Source of the DNA: Sorangium cellulosum So ce56
Lineage (GTDB): Bacteria > Myxococcota_A > Polyangia > Polyangiales > Polyangiaceae
Length of the DNA stretch: 64,000 nt
NCBI RefSeq assembly: GCF_000067165.1
Contig: NC_010162.1
Coordinates: forward strand, 9,617,001-9,681,000
Direction of reading: 5' to 3'
The position numbers were made by a program, and so were the translations under genes. Positions 1-9,161 of the stretch are shown one piece after another. Positions within the stretch are counted from its first letter, which is position 1. Every line of letters starts with the position of its first letter. Under the pieces are notes generated by a model. It did no database searches. It had not been told where the DNA came from and was given only the letters and a program-made list of their open reading frames with translations.

Positions 1-60
1 CCCTCCCCGGGGGCCTCCTGGGCATTAACCAAGCTTCGCGACGCGCTCTCCTACATCCGA

Positions 61-138
61 ACGTTTACGTAGACGTGGACGTTTACGTAAACGTGGTCGT
101 GGACGTGGACGTTTACGTAAACGTGGTCGTGGACGTTC
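61..138. repeat. Hexamer-phased ACGT repeat
   Basis: ACGT recurs every six bases, and a 30-bp unit (positions 73-102) is repeated exactly at 103-132. It lies before the first gene and can be read as Val/Asp-rich sequence on both strands, so an open frame across it means little. Confidence 0.85.
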
Positions 139-290
139 ACGTCCACGTTGGTGATCGATGGTGGGGTGAAGGGGGGGCTTTGTGCCCTGAGCGTGATCGA
201 ACGAGCTCGGTTAACGTCGGGGCCCCCGGGGGGCCCGCGAAAACAGCGGCTAATTTGGCCCGCCGTGCCGCCTCGAGCGAAGCTGGTCGG

Positions 291-1844
291 ATGCGCGCTG
301 CTCTCGATCGGGCTGGAACGACGGGCGAGCTTCTCACGCCACGGCTCGACGAGATCCGACGGAGACCGCTCTTCGCGCTCCAGGGCTACAGCGGGCTGCA
401 CCGATCCTGCGGAGACGTGTACTTCCCGGCGTCGGTCGAGGAGCTGAGGGTGCTGTTCCGCATGGCGAGGCGGACAGGGCGCAGGATCACGTTCCGCGCC
501 GGAGGGCAGTCGTTCGACGGCCAGGCGCTGAACGACGACATCGTGATCTCGATGCACCACTTCCGATCCATCGAGATCGACACGCAAGGAGCGCGGATGA
601 CCGTGGGCGCCGGCGCGACCTGGGGAGCCATCGCCCGCGCGCTCGCCGCCCACGGCTTCGTGCCCTACACGGTCGTCTCGACGAGCCACGCCACCGCGGG
701 AGGCACGGTCTCGGGCGACTGTCTCTCGCGCTTCTCGGGCATCGCCAGCAAAGAGGGACACTACGTCGAGCGGCTCTCCCTCCTCTCCCTCGACGGACAG
801 CTGCTCTCCCTCAGCCGCGATGAGGCGACGAGCGCGCTGTTCCACGCGGTGATCGGCGGGCTCGGCTACCTCGGCGCGGTGATCGACGTCACCTACCGCG
901 TCGCGCGCGTCGCCCCGGCAGGGACGCCGATCCGGGTCGTCACCCAGGCGACGCGCTGCGCCTCGCTCGAAGAGCTCGCGACGGCGCTCCTCCCGCGCGC
1001 GGAGCAGCTCCTGCACGCCGAGGGCGGCACCGCGGACGAGGACGGGTGGATCCCGGAGGCGCTCTTCTCCATCGCCTTCCACACCCTGGAGGGGAGCAGG
1101 AGCATGGTCCTCCGGTCGCGGTACGTCCCGGGGACCTCGCACGAGCTCCGCCCGCTGCTGATCCATCGCCCCAGGCACGTGCTCCGCGTCCCGATCGAGT
1201 GGCTGATGCGCGCCTCCGTGGTGAGCCGGGGCCTCTGGACGCTCATCGACCGCTTCCTCTTCGATGTCTCACGCCCGTACGTCGATGAGCTCATGGGCTA
1301 CCTGTTCTTCATGGACGGCAACGTCCGCGCGAAGCGCATCGCGCAGACCCTCGGGATGCCCATGCTCACGGTGCAGCAAGCGTTCATGATCCCCTACGAC
1401 CCAGGCGCCCAGGAGGACAGCCTGCGCCGGCTCGTCGATTTCCTGGGCAAGGTGGATGAGATCGCGTCCCGAGACGGCATACCGCCGCTCCTGCTCGACG
1501 TGCTCCACATCCAGGGCGACCAGTTCCTCCTCTCGGCGAACCACGGGACCGACGGGTTCGCGGTGACGCTCGCGTTCGAGGCCTCGGAGGAAGAGAGCGC
1601 CCACCGGATCGGCCTCCGCCTCAGCGAGCTCAGCGCCCGCGCGCTCGAGCTCGGCGGCCGCGTCTACCTGGTGAAGAACGTCCACGCGACAGCGGAGCAC
1701 CTCCAGGCGATGTACGCGCACGCGCTCCCGGAGTTCGTCCGCCTGAAGCGGCTCGTCGATCCCGACGGGCTCCTGCGCAACGAGTTCCTCGAGCGGGTGT
1801 TCCCCGCGCACTTCGGCGCAGCGCCACGGCCCGCCAGCCCGTGA
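291..1844 (+). CDS. FAD-linked oxidase (PCMH-type)
   Basis: This 517-residue protein looks like a flavin oxidoreductase of the FAD_binding_4 family, in the DprE1/aldonolactone oxidase style. The N-terminal third holds the FAD-binding PCMH fold. Visible markers are 'FRAGGQSFDGQ', 'MTVGAGATWG' and 'HATAGGTVSGD', where the flavin pyrophosphate and isoalloxazine ring would sit, followed by 'GGLGYLGAV'. The C terminus ends in 'LLRNEFLERVF', the usual 'RN.fLERV' close of lactone oxidase-like proteins. The frame stays open upstream to position 75, but that part translates the ACGT repeat and low-quality sequence, so the ATG at 291 was chosen. No ribosome binding site is convincing. The substrate cannot be told, and no partner gene is adjacent. 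Confidence 0.8.
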   Translation: MRAALDRAGTTGELLTPRLDEIRRRPLFALQGYSGLHRSCGDVYFPASVEELRVLFRMARRTGRRITFRAGGQSFDGQALNDDIVISMHHFRSIEIDTQGARMTVGAGATWGAIARALAAHGFVPYTVVSTSHATAGGTVSGDCLSRFSGIASKEGHYVERLSLLSLDGQLLSLSRDEATSALFHAVIGGLGYLGAVIDVTYRVARVAPAGTPIRVVTQATRCASLEELATALLPRAEQLLHAEGGTADEDGWIPEALFSIAFHTLEGSRSMVLRSRYVPGTSHELRPLLIHRPRHVLRVPIEWLMRASVVSRGLWTLIDRFLFDVSRPYVDELMGYLFFMDGNVRAKRIAQTLGMPMLTVQQAFMIPYDPGAQEDSLRRLVDFLGKVDEIASRDGIPPLLLDVLHIQGDQFLLSANHGTDGFAVTLAFEASEEESAHRIGLRLSELSARALELGGRVYLVKNVHATAEHLQAMYAHALPEFVRLKRLVDPDGLLRNEFLERVFPAHFGAAPRPASP

Positions 1845-2147
1845 GCACGGCGCGCCGAAGGACGGACACCCTCCCTGCTTTCCGGTGAGTTCAAGGCGCG
1901 CGGACGCCGCTCGGACTCACGAGAGCCGGAACAGCGAGGGCGCAGCGAGAGAGGGAGAAGAACGCTCTCCGCGCCCGCCTCGCCCCGGTCTTCGCCGCGC
2001 GCCGAACAACGGCCCGGACAGCGGCGGGGAATCGGTGGTTGGGATCTTGCAGCTCTCGACATGAGCGACAGGAGCGAGGTGAGCGACGTGAGCACGCGAT
2101 AGGACGCGTGGCGAACGCGCGGAGGACACGCGGAGGACGCCGGGGCG
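1845..2147. other. Intergenic region, nothing recognised
   Basis: About 300 bases between the oxidase and the PDZ lipoprotein. No convincing gene, terminator with a T-run, or RNA was seen. Short open frames on both strands are compositional. Confidence 0.5.
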
Positions 2148-2714
2148 ATGCATGGCAGTCAACAGCGGGATCAGCCCCTCCGTGCGCGCGGCGCATACGG
2201 GTGGGCTCGACGCCTCTCCGGGGTGCTCACGCCGCTCGTCCCGCTGGCGGTCAGCGCGTGCCGCGGCGACTGCCCGCGCGTCGAGGCCTCGCAGCGCATC
2301 GAGGACACGCAGCAACGCGCCGGCGCGCCAGCGAGCCCGGAGGCGACCGCAAGGCCAGAGAAACGCGATAGCCGGTCGAGCCGCGCGCCGATGGCCACCT
2401 CCGTCCCGGCGCCCTGGCTGCTCACCATCCAGCCGACCGCGGGGGAGGGCGCGAGGATCGCGAGCATGGATATCCGCAGCTTCACGTCCCCGCTCCTGGA
2501 GCCGGGCGACGTCATCCTCGCGGTCGACGGGCAGCCGGTCCACTCGCTCGCAAGCCTCGAGGGCTACCTGCGCGCCCGCGTGCCCGGCGACATGGTGGTG
2601 CTCACCGTGCTCCGCAACGAGACCACGATCGACTATGCGATGCTCCAGGTGCCGGCCGGCGACGCTCCGGCGCCCCCGTCAGCCGCGGCGACCAGGTCCA
2701 GCGGCGGCGGCTGA
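2148..2714 (+). CDS. Putative PDZ-domain lipoprotein
   Basis: A 188-residue protein. It starts with a basic stretch and a hydrophobic segment ending in a lipobox-like 'LAVSAC' near residue 38, so it is probably exported and lipidated. Residues of about 85-165 form a PDZ-like domain: 'LLEPGDVILAVDGQPV' followed by 'VLTVLRN' is the carboxylate-binding and last-strand pattern seen in HtrA- and RseP-type PDZ domains. No protease domain is attached, so it may be a binding adaptor. The middle and the tail are Ala/Pro/Ser-rich linkers. It converges on the decarboxylase gene downstream. The start is not supported by a strong ribosome binding site, and the long basic N terminus could mean a later start. 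Confidence 0.62.
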   Translation: MHGSQQRDQPLRARGAYGWARRLSGVLTPLVPLAVSACRGDCPRVEASQRIEDTQQRAGAPASPEATARPEKRDSRSSRAPMATSVPAPWLLTIQPTAGEGARIASMDIRSFTSPLLEPGDVILAVDGQPVHSLASLEGYLRARVPGDMVVLTVLRNETTIDYAMLQVPAGDAPAPPSAAATRSSGGG

Positions 2715-2756
2715 CCGCCTCGCGCCCGCCCGCGGCCCCGGTCCGGCGCGCGTTCG

Positions 2757-4175
2757 TCAGGGCGGCGGCGCGCGCTCGACGGCGAGCGCCTCGATGCGCG
2801 CCGCGAGCGCCTCGATGTCCCCGTCCGTCGTCTGCGGGTTCATGATGACGAGGCGCAGCCACGACTCGCCGCGCAGCGTGGTGCGCGTGATGTAGAAGCT
2901 CCCCTCCTCCACGATCTGCCGCCGGACGCGATCCTGCGTCGCCGAGTCGCGGCCGATCCGGAAGCAGAGGATGTTGGCCTGCGGGGCGCCGAAGCACTCG
3001 AACGCCGGCCGGCGCGCGAGGAGGCCGTGGAAGCGCCGGGCGGCGTCGAAGAGGCGCTCGACGTGCGCGGACAGGCCAGCCTCGCCGACGAGGGCGAGGT
3101 TGAAGAACAGCTTGAGCGACAGCTGCGCCTTCGTGCACTCGAACGTGAGCTTGGACAGATCGACGCCCTGCCGCTCGTCGTCGCCGTGCAGGTACGGCGC
3201 GTACTGCTCGTAGGTGCCGGCGAGCGCGGCGGGATCCCTGACGAGGACCGCGCAGGCCAGCGTGGAGGTGCCGAGCATCTTGTGCATGTCGCAGACCAGC
3301 GAGTCGGCGAGCTCGACGCCGTCGAGGAGGTCCCGGTAGCGCTCGGTGAAGCGCGCCGCCGCGCCGTGGGCGCCGTCGACGTGGAGCCAGAGCCCCTCCC
3401 GCCGGCAGAAGGCGCCGATCTCCCGCACCGGGTCGAAGGCCCCGTTCGGCGTCGCGCCCGCGTTGGCCACCACGGCGAGCACCCGCTTGCCCGCCCGCTT
3501 CACCTCCTCGTACGCCCGCGAGAGCGCCCCCGGGATGATCCGCAGCGCGTCGTCCACGGCGACCTTCACGACGGCATCGACGCCGAGGCCCAGGATGGCG
3601 GCGGCGCGCGCGACCGAATAATGCGCCGCCTCCGAGGCGAGCAGGACGAGGCCGGGCGGGACGCCCGCCTTGAAGCTCCCCGGGGCGACGCGCTCCCTGC
3701 ACGCGAGCAGCGCGCTCAGGTTGCCCAGGCTCCCGCCGTGGGTGATGACGCCGTCGCCCTCGGCGCCCCAGCCGATCTTGCCCCGCATCCAGCGGAGGAG
3801 CCCGCGCTCGATCGCGGTCCCGGCAGGCCCCATTTCATAGACGGCCATGCCGTTGTTCAGGACGCCGTGCACGAGGTCGGCGAGCGACGACGACAGCATG
3901 GGCACGGCCACCTGGTGGCCGAAGTAGCGGGGGTGGTGCAGCCGGTTGCTGTTGTCGAGGACGGTGGCGACGAGGGCGGCGAGATCCGCGCCGCCGTGCG
4001 CGACCGTGCGATCGAAGTCGAGCGCGGCGAGGATCTCCTCGATCGATCGCTGCACCAGCACCGGCCCTTCCCGGCGCTGCGCGCTGCGCACGTGATCCGC
4101 GAGCAGCGCGCCCAGGCGGGCCGCCTCGCGCTCGAGGAAATCGGGGGAGAGCGCGGTCGTCAGCGCGTCCTTCAT
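2757..4175 (-). CDS. PLP-dependent decarboxylase (group II, DDC/GAD-like)
   Basis: A 472-residue member of the group II pyridoxal-phosphate decarboxylases (aromatic amino acid, glutamate and diaminobutyrate decarboxylases). 'HPRYFGHQ' at about 81-88 is the family's substrate-pocket motif. 'HVDGAHG' at 265-271 holds the Asp that pairs with the pyridine nitrogen. 'DMHKMLG' at 296-302 has the Schiff-base lysine K299. Length is normal for the family. The ATG overlaps the stop of the esterase upstream by four bases (ATGA), so the two are translationally coupled. The frame remains open far upstream, but that is antisense-type readthrough inside the esterase gene. Which amino acid is decarboxylated cannot be decided from the sequence. 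Confidence 0.88.
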   Translation of the reverse strand: MKDALTTALSPDFLEREAARLGALLADHVRSAQRREGPVLVQRSIEEILAALDFDRTVAHGGADLAALVATVLDNSNRLHHPRYFGHQVAVPMLSSSLADLVHGVLNNGMAVYEMGPAGTAIERGLLRWMRGKIGWGAEGDGVITHGGSLGNLSALLACRERVAPGSFKAGVPPGLVLLASEAAHYSVARAAAILGLGVDAVVKVAVDDALRIIPGALSRAYEEVKRAGKRVLAVVANAGATPNGAFDPVREIGAFCRREGLWLHVDGAHGAAARFTERYRDLLDGVELADSLVCDMHKMLGTSTLACAVLVRDPAALAGTYEQYAPYLHGDDERQGVDLSKLTFECTKAQLSLKLFFNLALVGEAGLSAHVERLFDAARRFHGLLARRPAFECFGAPQANILCFRIGRDSATQDRVRRQIVEEGSFYITRTTLRGESWLRLVIMNPQTTDGDIEALAARIEALAVERAPPP

Positions 4176-5116
4176 CGCGTCCGCGCTCCTCGCCCTCTGC
4201 CGGGCGCCTTGTCGCCGCCTCGCCTGCCGCTCAGGAACGCGAACGCCTCGTCGACCTGCTCGTCGGTCATCGCGTGCCCCGCGCGCGGCTTGCCGAGCGA
4301 CCTCGATGGCCACTTCAGCCTGCGGAGCATCTTCGCGAGCGCCACCTGGTCCTTGTGCGCCGGGTCCTTCCCGCCCCAGCCGACGAACACCGGCGCGCGC
4401 AGCTTCGTCTGCGCGCCCGCCCGCTGCAGGTAACGCGCGCCCGATCCGCCTGCGAACGCCGCGTAGCCGTCGACCGGCAGCCGCCCGCGCATCGCCAGCG
4501 ACGTCGCGTAGTACGCCCCGTTCGAGAAGCCGAACACGAGCACCCGCTCGAAGCGCGCGCCCGCGCGCCGCTCGAGCTCCGCGCGCGCCGCGTCCCACTC
4601 GGCGAGCAGAGCGTCCTCGTGGGCCGTCTGCGCGGCGGAGGCGGTGGGCCAGCACCACCAGTCTTCCATTGAATTTGGCATCGCCTTCGGACCGATCCCG
4701 CGCCGGCCGCGCGGCATCATCACGGCGGCCCCGTGCCGGGCGCCGGCCCGCGCCGCGCCCCGCTGCTGCGCCCACTGCCACCCGGAATCGGGCTGGACGA
4801 CGCCGTGCAGGAAGATCACGAGCACCCGCGGGCCAGGCGCCGGCTTGGCCGGCAGGAAGGCGCACACCTCACCGGGCAGCGACGCGAGCTCGGGCGCACA
4901 CCAGCGGGCCGCCGCCGGATCCTGCGGGGATGCGGCCGCGCTCGCCGCGGGCGCGGCCGCAGGAGGCGCGCTCGCCGTGGGTGCTGCTGCGGAAGGAGCG
5001 GTCGCCACGGGCGCGGCCGCGGGGGGCGAGGAGCTGGTCCCGTCGCCGTTGGCCGAGGCGGATGCGCCCGCGGCCAGGAGCGCGGCCAGGGACAGCACCG
5101 TCACGAGCGAGCGCAT
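4172..5116 (-). CDS. Secreted alpha/beta-hydrolase (PHB depolymerase/esterase-like)
   Basis: A 314-residue exported protein. A signal peptide (1-22) is followed by a Pro/Ala linker to about residue 68 and then an alpha/beta-hydrolase domain. The catalytic triad can be read directly: Ser198 in the nucleophile elbow 'GFSNGA', Asp251 in 'GWGGKDP' and His281 in 'PRAGHAM'. 'VIFLHG' near residue 100 is the oxyanion-hole region. The overall pattern fits polyhydroxybutyrate depolymerase-like or feruloyl esterase-like enzymes. It is followed by the overlapping decarboxylase gene and preceded, about 130 bases away, by the TPR/PEGA gene on the same strand. The substrate is unknown. Confidence 0.78.
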   Translation of the reverse strand: MRSLVTVLSLAALLAAGASASANGDGTSSSPPAAAPVATAPSAAAPTASAPPAAAPAASAAASPQDPAAARWCAPELASLPGEVCAFLPAKPAPGPRVLVIFLHGVVQPDSGWQWAQQRGAARAGARHGAAVMMPRGRRGIGPKAMPNSMEDWWCWPTASAAQTAHEDALLAEWDAARAELERRAGARFERVLVFGFSNGAYYATSLAMRGRLPVDGYAAFAGGSGARYLQRAGAQTKLRAPVFVGWGGKDPAHKDQVALAKMLRRLKWPSRSLGKPRAGHAMTDEQVDEAFAFLSGRRGGDKAPGRGRGARTR

Positions 5117-5244
5117 GGGCGCGCAGTACCATGTCCGCGCTTCCGCCGGGAATACCCCTCGCCGCCTCTCTTTTGCGTCTTTGCCCCGCGTCCTGGCGTC
5201 GAGCGCTCGCCGCCGGCGGTGGGTTCAGCGCGGACCGCGCGGCG

Positions 5245-6210
5245 TCAGAGCCGCACCTCGATGCCCGCGCCGGACGTGCTCAGCCACGGCGTCACGGAGC
5301 CCGCCTTGGTCGTGCTCGGCGCGGGCTCCTTCAGCAGCAGGTAGAGCCCGACGCCCACGGTCGCGACGCCGGCGACACCGAGGACGTCGCCGGCGATCCC
5401 CTTGGCCCGCGCGGCGCCCGCGTCGGCGCCCGTGCTCGAGCGCGCATCGCCTGCCTGCTTCAGGCCCGAGAGCCCGAGGATGGCCCCGCCGGTGAAGAGC
5501 GCGCCGCCCGCGCCCAGGACGACGAGCGGGAGCGTCCGGCTCGATGATGCATCGGCAGCGCCGGCCACGGGAGGCAGAGCGCCTCCAGCAGCCGAGGCTT
5601 GCCTCGTCTCGGTCGTGGCTCGCGCCAGGGCGATCGGGACCTCGACCGAGCTGCCCGCGCCGACGCTGAACCGGGCGACCGCGGCGCGGAACCCCGGAGC
5701 GCTCGCCGCGATCTCGTGAGCGCCCGGGTCCAGCTCGATGACCTGACCAGGGGCCTCGCTCAGCGGCCTCCCGTCCATGGTCAGCGTCAGCCCGCCGATC
5801 TCGGCGGGCCTGACGGCGATCGTCGCTCGGCCGATGCGCCCTTCGAGCGCCGCGACCGCCTCGCGCGCTGGCACGACGTAGGGAGAGGTCGTCGGCGTCG
5901 GCGGCTCGGCCAGGAATGCGCGAAAGCTGGCGAGCGCCTCGACGAGGTGTCCGGTCTCCTTCTGCGCGACGCCGAGGCTGTAGCGCGTGAGGGGAGCCGC
6001 CTTGATCTGGAGCGATCGGGCGTACAGCGCGCGCGCCTCCTCCCAGCGCCCCTGCTTCGCCAGCTTGGCCCCCTGGACGAACAGCACGCGCGCGGACGCC
6101 ACATCGCCCGCGCCCTGCGCCGACGCGGCGAGCGGGGCCGCGGCCACGAGCAAGGCCGCGGCGAGCGCGACGCCCAGGCGCGCGGAGCGCGGTGCGGGGC
6201 GCGCGCTCAT
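5245..6210 (-). CDS. Exported TPR/PEGA-domain protein
   Basis: A 321-residue protein with a signal peptide cleaved near 'ASAQ'. A TPR-like helical region follows ('KLAKQGRWEEARALY', 'GHLVEALASF'), then a PEGA-like beta domain (about 125-195) with 'LTLTMDGRPL' and 'ELDPGAHEI'. A Gly/Ala-rich hydrophobic stretch near the C terminus contains two possible membrane helices ('LPLVVLGAGGALFTGGAIL', 'VLGVAGVATVGVGLYLLL'). The frame is open further upstream, but the ATG at 6210 overlaps the preceding lipoprotein stop as ATGA and fits the signal peptide. It is the third gene of a kinase-lipoprotein-TPR operon, a layout common in myxobacteria, and is probably an envelope protein whose job is tied to the kinase. 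Confidence 0.78.
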   Translation of the reverse strand: MSARPAPRSARLGVALAAALLVAAAPLAASAQGAGDVASARVLFVQGAKLAKQGRWEEARALYARSLQIKAAPLTRYSLGVAQKETGHLVEALASFRAFLAEPPTPTTSPYVVPAREAVAALEGRIGRATIAVRPAEIGGLTLTMDGRPLSEAPGQVIELDPGAHEIAASAPGFRAAVARFSVGAGSSVEVPIALARATTETRQASAAGGALPPVAGAADASSSRTLPLVVLGAGGALFTGGAILGLSGLKQAGDARSSTGADAGAARAKGIAGDVLGVAGVATVGVGLYLLLKEPAPSTTKAGSVTPWLSTSGAGIEVRL

Positions 6211-7166
6211 GAGCAGTCTCCTCGCCGGCACTTCGTACCGGCGGGGCATCGGTTGCCACAGGCGCCGCAATGATCGTCGTTGTTCCACAGGTTGGTCTCG
6301 CAATGATGCGCCGCGTCCCCGTCGCAATCGGCGTAATGGCCATTGCAGGTCGTCTCGGTGCCTGCGCCGCTGCTCGCTGCAGCGTCTCCCGCGCCGCTCC
6401 AGCTGCTCGCGCCCTCGCCTCCCGCGCCGCTCCCACCAGCGCCGATTCCGCTGCCGTCGCCTCCGCTGCCGTCGCCTCCCGCGCCGCCTCCGCTGCCGTC
6501 GCCTCCCGCGCCGCTTCCGCTGCCGTCGCCTCCCGCGCCGCTCCCACCAGCGCCACTTCCGCTGCCGTCGCCTGCACTGCTGCTCGGGCCAGGGCCGCTC
6601 CCGCTGCTCGGGCCAGCGCCGCTCCCGCTGCTCGGGTCGGGGCCACTCCCGCTGCTCGGGCCAGCGCCGCTCCCGCTGCTCGGGTCGGGGCCGCTTCCGC
6701 TGCTCGGGTCGGGGCCGCTTCCGCTGCTCGGGTCGGGGCCGCTTCCGCTGCTCGCTCCCGCGCCGCTCCCGCTGCTCGGGCCAGCGCCGCTCCCGCTGCT
6801 CGGGCCAGCGCCGCTCCCGCTGCTCGGGCCAGCGCCGCTCCCGCTGCTCGGGCCAGCGCCGCTCCCGCTGCTTGCGCTTCCGCTGCCTCCGCTGCTTGTC
6901 GCGCTCTCGTCGCCACCGCCGCCCGCGGTGGTCCTGCTCGTGCTCCCGCCGCTGCTCCCGATGAGATCGCCCCCGCCACGCCCGTCGCCGACCTGGTCGT
7001 CGAGCCCTCCAGCGCCCTCTGTATCGCCGGCCTTGTCGGACAGCTCCTCGCTGATCAGAGCGGAGCAGCCTCCCGGCCCGAGCGCCGCTGCAGCGAGCGT
7101 GACCAGGAGGAGCATCAGATCGCCAGAACCACGAAGGGAGCGGTGCTTCACCCCGGGAGTGCGCAT
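6207..7166 (-). CDS. Ser/Gly-repeat lipoprotein with Cys-rich C terminus
   Basis: A 319-residue predicted lipoprotein: the hydrophobic segment from about residue 18 ends in 'LGPGGC'. Most of the protein is Gly/Ser/Ala/Pro low complexity, including about twelve copies of an 8-residue unit like 'SGSGAGPS'. The last 46 residues are different and structured: a Cys-rich 'DCDGD...CE' and 'DDHCGACGNRCP' pattern, a module seen at the ends of many myxobacterial surface proteins, where it often looks calcium- or disulfide-stabilised. It starts eight bases past the kinase stop and ends in an ATGA overlap with the next gene, so it is part of one operon. It is probably a surface protein with a long spacer; its function is not known. 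Confidence 0.72.
   Translation of the reverse strand: MRTPGVKHRSLRGSGDLMLLLVTLAAAALGPGGCSALISEELSDKAGDTEGAGGLDDQVGDGRGGGDLIGSSGGSTSRTTAGGGGDESATSSGGSGSASSGSGAGPSSGSGAGPSSGSGAGPSSGSGAGPSSGSGAGASSGSGPDPSSGSGPDPSSGSGPDPSSGSGAGPSSGSGPDPSSGSGAGPSSGSGPGPSSSAGDGSGSGAGGSGAGGDGSGSGAGGDGSGGGAGGDGSGGDGSGIGAGGSGAGGEGASSWSGAGDAAASSGAGTETTCNGHYADCDGDAAHHCETNLWNNDDHCGACGNRCPAGTKCRRGDCS
6585..6875. repeat. 24-bp tandem repeat inside lipoprotein gene
   Basis: About twelve units of 24 bp, each coding the 8-residue block SGSG(A/P)(G/D)PS on the minus strand. Variation between AGPS and PDPS units shows the array has been shuffled. A second, less regular Gly/Asp/Ser array follows towards 6430. Confidence 0.85.
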
Positions 7167-7173
7167 GACCACC

Positions 7174-8919
7174 TCAGAAGTCGGGCGCCGCAGGCAGCGG
7201 CATGGACGTGGAGTCAGGCCGTGGACGCGGCGACGCAGCTCGCGGAGCGCGCGGCTCGACCCGCTGAGCGCGCGGCTCGGCCACCTGAGCGCGCGGCGCG
7301 ATCCGTTGGCTGGCCGGCTCGGCCACCTGAGCGCGCCGCTCCGCAGGCGCCGGCAAGAGCTCATCCCAGGGATCGCTCGGCTCCTCCCACGGATCGCTGT
7401 GCTCGTCCCGCTCGGCAGGCGCGCTGTCCGCCGCCGCACCCCTCACGGCCGCCTCGGAAGCGGCCGCGCGCCGCGCGCCGGCATCCGGGGGCGCGACGCC
7501 GATGGAGGACGCAGCGGACGCCGTCCCGCGCAGCGCTTCCGACGCGCCCAGGGCGACGGCAGGAGCAGCCGCCATGACCGCCGGCCGAGCGGTGCCCGCG
7601 CTCGCGCTCCCACCCCGCGCGCCCAGCCCCAGGACGACCACCAGAGGTGCGGCGAAGGCGAGGACCCCGGCCACAAGCGCCTTCTGGAGCCACGGCGAGG
7701 CCGTGAGCCCGAGCCGAGCTCCGCGCCATGCCTCGGCCATCCTGATGGTGCCGCCCCGGCGCGCGACGGGCGCGGCCGCCGGCGCCGGCAGCGCGCCCGG
7801 CGCCTCCCGCGCGCCGGCCGGGCGCTGCGCCGCCACCTCCGCCCCGGAGGCCGCGCCCGCAGGCGCGGCGATCGGAGCCGCATTCTCCGCCGCGAGCGGC
7901 GGCTCGGCCCCGCGCGCGAGCCACTGGTGAGCGAGCGACGTGCCCGCCACATCCGCCGTCACCCCGCGCTCGACCGCCCAGGCGGCCAGGGCGCGGCCGA
8001 GCGCGCGCATGCTGGGCCATCGATCGGCCGGCGACTTGGCCAGCCCGCGCCGGAGGATCGCCCACAGCGCCTCGTCGCCGGCGCCGAGCTCTGTCGTCGG
8101 CACCGGCTCCTTGCTGAAGATCGCCACGATCACCGCGCTCAGCGTCTCCCCGCTGAACGGCCGCCGCCCGGTGATCAGCTCGTACATCACCACGCTGAAC
8201 GCCCAGACGTCGGTCTGCTCCCCGACGTCCAGCTGGCCGTCGGCCTGCTCCGGCGACATGTACTCCGGGCTGCCGACGATCATCCCTCGCTGCGTGATCG
8301 CAGGGCTCGCCGCGTTGGCGAGCTTGGCGATGCCGAAGTCGACGACCTTCGGGACGTGGCCGCCCGCGCCGTCGGGCACGATGAGGATGTTGGCAGGCTT
8401 GATGTCGCGATGGACGATGCGCTGCGCGTGGGCCGTCGCGAGCGCACACGCGACCGGCAAGAGCATCTGGACCGCCTGCTCCGCCGGCACCCGGCCCCTC
8501 GCCTCCAGCCAGCTCGAGAGCGGCGTGCCCTCGAGCAGCTCCATCACCAGGAACGGCTCGCCCGCGTCGGTCTCGCCGAAATCGAACACGCGCACGATCG
8601 CCGGATGGCCGAGCTTCGCCGTCGCGCGCGCCTCCCGGAGCAACCGCTCGGCGGCGTGGCCGTCGAGCTGCTCCTCGTGGAGCACCTTGATCGCCACGTC
8701 GACGTCGAGCCAAAGGCTGCGCGCACGCCACACCGTGCCCATGCCCCCCGCGCCCAGCCGGCCCACGATCTGGTACTTGCCCGCGAGGACCTCGCCCACG
8801 GCGCGCTCCCTCTGCGGCGATCCACGGACGCTCGACGAGACGCCGCCCGTGCTCTCATCGCCTCTCCCGGCGAGCGCGAGCCATCCGCTCTGGCCGGGGA
8901 CATGGTGCTCGTCCATCAT
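7174..8919 (-). CDS. Ser/Thr protein kinase, membrane-anchored
   Basis: A 581-residue Hanks-type kinase. Catalytic features are all present: the Gly loop 'GAGGMG' (56-61), the ATP-binding Lys78 in 'AIKVL', 'HRDIKPAN' with catalytic Asp172, 'DFG' at 194-196, and the activation segment ending in 'GSPEYMSPEQ'. After the kinase domain (about 49-320) comes an Ala/Pro-rich juxtamembrane stretch, one hydrophobic helix around 'ALVAGVLAFAAPLVVVLGLG', and a long extracytoplasmic low-complexity tail rich in 'AEPRAQ'-type units. There is no PASTA or other sensor domain. It is the first gene of an operon with the repeat lipoprotein and the TPR/PEGA protein, which are candidate partners or substrates. Confidence 0.92.
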   Translation of the reverse strand: MMDEHHVPGQSGWLALAGRGDESTGGVSSSVRGSPQRERAVGEVLAGKYQIVGRLGAGGMGTVWRARSLWLDVDVAIKVLHEEQLDGHAAERLLREARATAKLGHPAIVRVFDFGETDAGEPFLVMELLEGTPLSSWLEARGRVPAEQAVQMLLPVACALATAHAQRIVHRDIKPANILIVPDGAGGHVPKVVDFGIAKLANAASPAITQRGMIVGSPEYMSPEQADGQLDVGEQTDVWAFSVVMYELITGRRPFSGETLSAVIVAIFSKEPVPTTELGAGDEALWAILRRGLAKSPADRWPSMRALGRALAAWAVERGVTADVAGTSLAHQWLARGAEPPLAAENAAPIAAPAGAASGAEVAAQRPAGAREAPGALPAPAAAPVARRGGTIRMAEAWRGARLGLTASPWLQKALVAGVLAFAAPLVVVLGLGARGGSASAGTARPAVMAAAPAVALGASEALRGTASAASSIGVAPPDAGARRAAASEAAVRGAAADSAPAERDEHSDPWEEPSDPWDELLPAPAERRAQVAEPASQRIAPRAQVAEPRAQRVEPRAPRAASPRPRPDSTSMPLPAAPDF

Positions 8920-9161
8920 GGGTCGCCCTCCTGGAAAGCAAGCGGCGAACCAGGCGCCGTCTCCTCACCTCCGCCGGCGCCTGCGCGACCCCCCAGCCCA
9001 CGTCCCGCCGCGCGCGCAGCGTCCGGCGAGCTCGACGCTCGCCCGCGCGCCCTCGGGGCGAGACGACAAGACGAGCACGGATTCCCCTTTCCAGCCGGGA
9101 ATCGGCCGCGCGCATCGGTCACGCTGGGGCAATTTGCATCAAGGGCCGCGCGGCCGCGCTC

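Noticed and set aside
3027..4433. 468-residue frame opposite the PLP decarboxylase
   Set aside because: Shadow of a gene with a clear HK lysine site.
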